Below are positions 59,719-64,000 of a stretch of 64,000 nucleotides of DNA, one piece after another; position 1 is the stretch's first letter; the number at the start of each line of letters is the position of its first letter. The translations under genes were made by a program, and so were the position numbers. The DNA lies in the NCBI GenBank assembly GCA_022009855.1, contig CP091727.1, forward strand, positions 2,852,001 through 2,916,000, read 5' to 3'. The DNA comes from Lentisphaeria bacterium (lineage in GTDB: Bacteria > Verrucomicrobiota > Lentisphaeria > Victivallales > Victivallaceae). The notes under the pieces are model-generated. The model worked only from the letters and a program-made list of their open reading frames with translations. It was not told where the DNA came from and did not search any database.

Positions 59719-60432
59719 ATGAAGAAATTTACCTTAATTGAATTGCTGGTTGTAATTACAATCATTGCGATTCTCGTTGGAATATTGCTTCCCGCCCTGA
59801 ATCAGGCGCGGGAGCGCGCGAAGGCCAGTCAGTGTGCGAGCAATATGAAACAGGGAGTTCTCGGGCAGCAGATGTATGCAACGGACAACAAGGGGATCAT
59901 GGTGTTCCGCAGTCCGGATTCCTCTGACAGCCGCAACTGGTACTTCTGGGCGCGGTTGTCGTGGGGAGTGGATGAACAGGGGTTCAACTCCATCCGAACC
60001 GGAGGAGGCAGATATCTGTCCTACAATACGCTGATGTGCCCTGCCGCACAAAAAGAAAACCGGAGAAGCGTGGGCGGAGCCGTATGCGATGTTTTATGAC
60101 AACTGTACCTGGCCGCAGACAAAAGAGCTGGCAGAAGAGTTTGGAATGTCGTTTTACGATGATCTTCGCAACGGAGCCTATCTGCTGCCCCAGAGGATGA
60201 AGAAGCCGAGCAGTTTTTTGTCTTTGTCGATTCGCTGAGAGTCAGCGGCTGGCTGACCGGATATACCGATCATGTCTGGCGGGCGCGTGAAGCCCAGGAT
60301 GGAGGAGGCATGTATGCCCAGCATCTCGGGCGTGCCAATGTCGGCCATGCAGACGGCCATGTCGGCAGCTACAATCGTGCAGAGGCGGAGGCTTCCCCTA
60401 TGAATGTAACATATTTTCTTTCCAACATGTAA
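59719..60432 (+). CDS. Pseudopilin-like protein with H-X9-DG motif (two frameshifts)
   Basis: ATG 59719 with AAAGGAG upstream. The leader is only MKK, so the residue before FTLIELLVVITIIAIL is Lys rather than Gly. LLPALNQARERAKASQCASN follows. Past 60055 the coding moves one frame (TGEAWAEPYAMFYDNCTW, ELAEEFGMSFYDDLRNGAYL) and near 60220 another (FVDSLRVSGWLTGYTDHVWR). H-X9-DG is HLGRANVGHADG. The end is NVTYFLSNM at TAA 60430-60432. About 238 residues. It lies between the regulator and the GH39-like enzyme. Confidence 0.8.
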
Positions 60433-60465
60433 TTTGATATAGATCCAGCAGATTTTCCGGAGAAC

Positions 60466-63400
60466 ATGGGAGCAATGGTCCGTTTTTTCGCTTTTTTCTT
60501 ATTGATCGGGATAATATTCCCTGCCTCTGCAGCAGAAGTCCTGCAGGAATTTTTGTATCGCCCCGAGCAGGATGAAGCGGAGATTGTATTTTTTCGTCGA
60601 AATCATACAAGTATCCGTCAGACATCACAAGGAGAGTTCGGCCGGGTTGCTGGAAAACGGGCCGGATGGCGTGTCAATTGCGCCGCGGAACCGGAAAGTA
60701 CATATTTTGAATTCTGTTTCCCGGGAGGGAAAAAAACTGTCCGATTTCACGGTTGCAGAGGTCCGGATTCAGGTTTTTCTTCCGGTGAACCACTCCGTTG
60801 ACGATTTGAATCTGCGCCTGCAGGATGTTGATGGAGAGGTGTTTCAGTTTCGGCGAAAGCTGCCTGCGGGAAAGAGCCGCTGGACTGAGATCTCCTACCA
60901 TGTGGAGACGAATGCGCCGAAGGCGGAAAGCTGGGGCGGCGGCAAAAAGGCGAATAAGAAGTTGGATGCGCCGTTACGGCTGGTCGGGATCACGGGGGAT
61001 CTCAAGCGTACGGCCGGCGAAATCGGAATTGGCGAGGTTGTTCTGAATGTTATCAACAGCAGCCCCGGTACTTCCGGAGGTGATGACAGGTTCCGGAACG
61101 CCGATCCATGTTCTGAAACCGGGCGAAGAAGAAAAACTTGCGCTCGAATTCCGCAATCCCCGGCCCCGGATGGCTTCCGCGGTTGCCGAATGGCAGTTGA
61201 TCGGAGTGCGGGGCGAGACGCTTGAAAAAAGACAGCAGACGCTGAGATTGTCTCCGGGGAGGTGAAGTTGAGGAAACTCCCTGTGCCAAAACAGTTTGGT
61301 GTCTATCGGATTCTGACTGAAGTGAAGGATTCCGACCCTGCTGTGAAACCAGTGAAAAAGGAGTTGCGCTTTGCCTATATGAAGCCTGCCGGACCGACTC
61401 CGCTGGAGAAAAACGATGGATTCCTGTTCGGTGTCTGCTCGCATCCGCAGCGTCACGTTTCCGCAGACCAGGATCTGGAAGCGATGGCAGCCGCCTGGTG
61501 CGGCGTCAAGGCGTTGCGTGAGGACATTGACTGGGCCAGGATACAGCCGGCGCGGAACCGTTGGGAATTTCAATCGTTCGACGGTATCGTCAGGCGTTTC
61601 GGTAAAGTTGGAATCGAAGTAATGCCAATTCTTTCGTATTGCCCCGCCTGGGCTGCCGCTGCCGACTGGAAACCGAAAAGTCTCAGTCGCGCGAACGCTA
61701 CGATGAACCGTCGTCCGGATTATGAATACTGGCGGCAGTTTCTGCGCAAGGTGGCGGAACGATATCGGAATGCCGTTCGTTTCATGGAGGTGTGGAATGA
61801 ACCGGATCTGGCGATTTTCGCTAATTTCTCCGCGGAAGAATATGTCAAAATGCTGGAAAGCGCCTATGCGGAGATCAAAAATACCGCTCCTGAAATCCAG
61901 GTGCTGACCGGTGGATTTTCCAATCTGCCGGAACGGAGCAGTCCGCAGTTGATGCCGGCGGTGATCCGGTCTGGGAAATATGATGTTCTCGCGTTTCACG
62001 GACACGGCCTGTTCGGGGGCTATCTCTATCAGATTACCCGGATCTGCTCTGCTTATGGAAACCGGAAACCATGGTTTGCGAATGAGACGGCGCTTTCTTC
62101 CATGGTCTACGGGGAGGAGGTTCAGGCGCAGACGCTGTTTCGCAAGCTGATATACTCATGGGCGAAGGGATCGATCGGCTACAACTGGTACGATTTGCGC
62201 AACGATGGCTTCGATCCCGCCAACAATGAGCACAATTTCGGGATGATCACTGCCGATTTTTATCCGAAGCCGGTCTATGTCACCTACAACTCGCTGGCAA
62301 ATTTGTACCGGGGAGGAACATTTCTGAAACCGCTGTCTCTGGGCAATGAGATCCATGGCTACCTCTTTCGGGGACAGGACGGCGGCATGCTTCTGGCGGC
62401 ATGGAGCGATACGGGAGATGATCGGATTTTGCCGCTTGCTGTTTCCGGCGTGACCGGAAGTGCTGAAACGGTGGATCTCTATGGAAACGTCAGGAAGCTC
62501 CCGGTGAAAAACGGTGTTGCAATTTTCGAGATCGGGCAGGAACCGGCGACATTGCGTGTCTCCGGACAGACGGAGGAGATTCAGGTTGCCGGTGCGCTGG
62601 TGCGTCCTGCGGGAAAGCTGGAGATTGTGCCGGGTGGTCACACCGTATTTTCGTTTGAAATCTACAATCCGGAACGTCGGTCTCGAGAGTATCATGTTCA
62701 ACTCTCTCTGCCGCCCGGGCTTTCGCAGACCGCAACCGTAACGCCGTTGCGGCTTGCTCCCGGAGAAAATCGGAAGGTCGGGTTTCCGGTTCGCGCAGAA
62801 GAGAGCTTCCGCTCTTTACCGGGCAAGACAAAGGAGTTGACGCTTTCTCTCGGTGACAGAAGTTTCCGCTATCGGATTGAGACTGTTACGCTGATGCCGG
62901 CGCGTGGATATCATTCTGAGCCGGATTTTGAACTCAATTCCGCCGAACAGGTGTATTCGCTGGTGCCCAACTCACCGGAAACCGCCCATCTGTTCTGGAA
63001 AGGACCGCGGGATCTCTCTGCAAAAATATGGCTTGGCCGTGATGGAAACAATCTTCTGCTGAGGGCGGAAGTCGTCGACGACAGACATACGCAGCCTTAT
63101 AGCGGGGAAAGGGTCTGGCAGGGAGACAACATCCAGTTTGCCATGGTTCTGCCCGGCCAGAAGGGTAACTGGGAGATCGGGCTTACCCGGACCGACGCGA
63201 AACGGCCGGAGGTTCATGTCTGGCTGGCTCCTGAACGGTTTCACCCGGCGAAAACGGCATCGCAGATCGTGCTGAATACCTCGCGGGAGGAGAAGACGGG
63301 ACTCACCCGTTACGAAGCGCGCATCCCATTCTCCGCCATCGGGTTGACCGATGCGGTAATGCGCCGGGGATTCCAATTCAATCTGCTGGTCAACGACAAC

Positions 63401-63490
63401 GATGGGGCGAAGCGGGAAAGTTTCATTGCGATTGCACCCGGACTTGGCGACAACAAGGATTCCAGCCAGTATCCGGTTGTGAGGTTTTAG
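60466..63490 (+). CDS. Secreted GH39-like glycoside hydrolase with C-terminal CBM9-like domain (frameshifted N-terminus)
   Basis: ATG 60466 (CCGGAG upstream), signal peptide MVRFFAFFLLIGIIFPASAA, about 1,000 residues. The N-terminal beta domain is split over three frames up to 61262, with changes near 60640, 61050 and 61260. From there it is intact: MPILSYCPAWAAAADWKPKS, acid/base Glu in RFMEVWNEPDLAIF, KYDVLAFHGHGLFGGYLYQI, nucleophile Glu in KPWFANETALSSMVY, then WAKGSIGYNWYDLRNDG. A beta-sandwich with PGGHTVFSFEIYNP and a CBM9-like domain (VWQGDNIQFAMVLPG, FQFNLLVNDNDGAKRES) finish the protein. The last domain matches that of the enzyme at 9316-13011. Confidence 0.85.
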
Positions 63491-63493
63491 CGT

Positions 63494-63534
63494 GTTTTCG
63501 GATGCCGCCCCGTGAGGAGCAGCATCCGGAAAAC
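63494..63534. terminator. Hairpin between convergent hydrolase genes
   Basis: GTTTTCGGATGC (63494-63505) pairs with GCATCCGGAAAAC (63522-63534), with one bulged base. The A/T-rich outer arms could act as a terminator in both directions. Confidence 0.5.
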
Positions 63535-63579
63535 AACGATTGCACCGGACTTCCCGGCCCCGCAATTTTCTCTGATGGG

Positions 63580-64000
63580 TTACGGGAAGAGGATTTCGAA
63601 GAACGGCGTGCCGTACTCGAATTTTGAGGTGTCGAACCGGAGCGACAGCTTCCCGTCGCGGAACGACGCGTCGAGTTTCTTCTCGCGGGTGCCGTCCAGA
63701 TTCAGGGCATAGACCTCCGGCTTTCCGGCGGAGCGGTTCTCCAGCGTCAGCGCAAATTTCCCGCTGCGGATGAGAACCGGGAACTTCCCGAAGTCGATTT
63801 CCACATCGAAGCGTTCGTTGTTGAACACCGTGTGTTCGCTCACCGCCATCGTCGCCGCAACCAGCAGAATCCGCCGGCTGCTCCGCAGGTCGGGCGCCGC
63901 ATCGAGCGCCACCGCCGTCAGCGAGGCGGGGACGGAACTTTCGGAAATCGTCAGCGCATCCAGTTTCACCGGCTGATTCTCCTTGAGAACGGCTCCTTCC
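63580..64000 (-). CDS. C-terminal part of a glycoside hydrolase-like protein (5' end outside window)
   Basis: Open from the right window edge to TAA at 63582-63580 (140 codons visible). The sequence AVLKENQPVKLDALTISES, RRILLVAATMAVSEHTVF, FPVLIRSGKFALTLENRS and DTSKFEYGTPFFEILFP is an all-beta C-terminal domain. It matches the end of the 3472-7290 enzyme in order and spacing (RMLLFHLTNVLPNKTRF, VKVSLKLEPG, VLTFTADPGAFPGGVMAYLL). It is therefore probably the end of a paralogous GH5-like enzyme lying right of the window. Confidence 0.65.
   Translation of the reverse strand, partial: EGAVLKENQPVKLDALTISESSVPASLTAVALDAAPDLRSSRRILLVAATMAVSEHTVFNNERFDVEIDFGKFPVLIRSGKFALTLENRSAGKPEVYALNLDGTREKKLDASFRDGKLSLRFDTSKFEYGTPFFEILFP

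Overview
The window looks like a piece of a GC-rich genome from the Lentisphaerota, probably a Victivallis-like gut bacterium. This placement is an inference. It rests on four pseudopilin-like proteins with a near-identical N-terminal methylation helix and an H-X9-DG motif, on many secreted clan-A glycoside hydrolases without any SusC/SusD pair, and on GntR/LacI/AraC-type sugar sensors. No rRNA, tRNA or CRISPR array was found.

Many genes are interrupted by single-base indels. They lie mostly in homopolymer runs, and the reading resumes in another frame with conserved residues intact, including in lexA, a 2-oxoacid oxidoreductase and MoxR. I treat these as one gene each (probably consensus errors in the assembly rather than true decay) and describe the frame changes.

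Layout: 1-2.5 kb, two GntR/LacI-like regulators on the minus strand. 2.6-7.3 kb, pseudopilin and a very large GH5-like hydrolase. 7.3-9.3 kb, a relic of a carbohydrate-binding domain, then a MATE exporter behind a structured leader with its own terminator. 9.3-15.0 kb (minus), GntR regulator, pseudopilin and a large GH39-like hydrolase. 15.3-19.7 kb, surface-glycan genes (GT2, GtrA, pyruvyl transferase, and a convergent GT39-like membrane protein). 19.9-26.6 kb, housekeeping and envelope genes: mutM, a PLP-fold protein lacking its catalytic lysine, a lipoprotein, lexA, an RluA-type pseudouridine synthase and two surface-repeat proteins. 26.7-29.6 kb, an XPB-like helicase with a Bax1/DUF790 nuclease. 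29.6-35.7 kb (minus), a likely operon U32 peptidase - MoxR - KorD - KorA - KorBC. 36.0-37.6 kb, an AT-richer insert with an IS110-family transposase and a gene relic. 37.6-39.4 kb, an HxlR regulator divergent from two FMN reductases. 39.6-43.7 kb, GH42 and GH36 galactosidases. 44.0-53.5 kb, AraC regulator divergent from pseudopilin - Gfo/Idh/MocA - MDR dehydrogenase - GH39-like - CE7 esterase - sugar transporter. 53.5-55.1 kb (minus), umuDC. 55.2-58.4 kb, AraC divergent from a GH42-like enzyme. 58.6-63.5 kb, GntR/LacI regulator - pseudopilin - GH39-like enzyme with CBM9-like domain. The right edge holds the C-terminus of another hydrolase.

The main pattern is that one module occurs four times: a sugar-sensing regulator, a pseudopilin-like H-X9-DG protein right next to it, and a large secreted glycoside hydrolase, sometimes followed by oxidoreductases, an esterase and a transporter. 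I propose these as pseudopilin-associated glycan-utilisation loci, the most interesting candidate system in the window.
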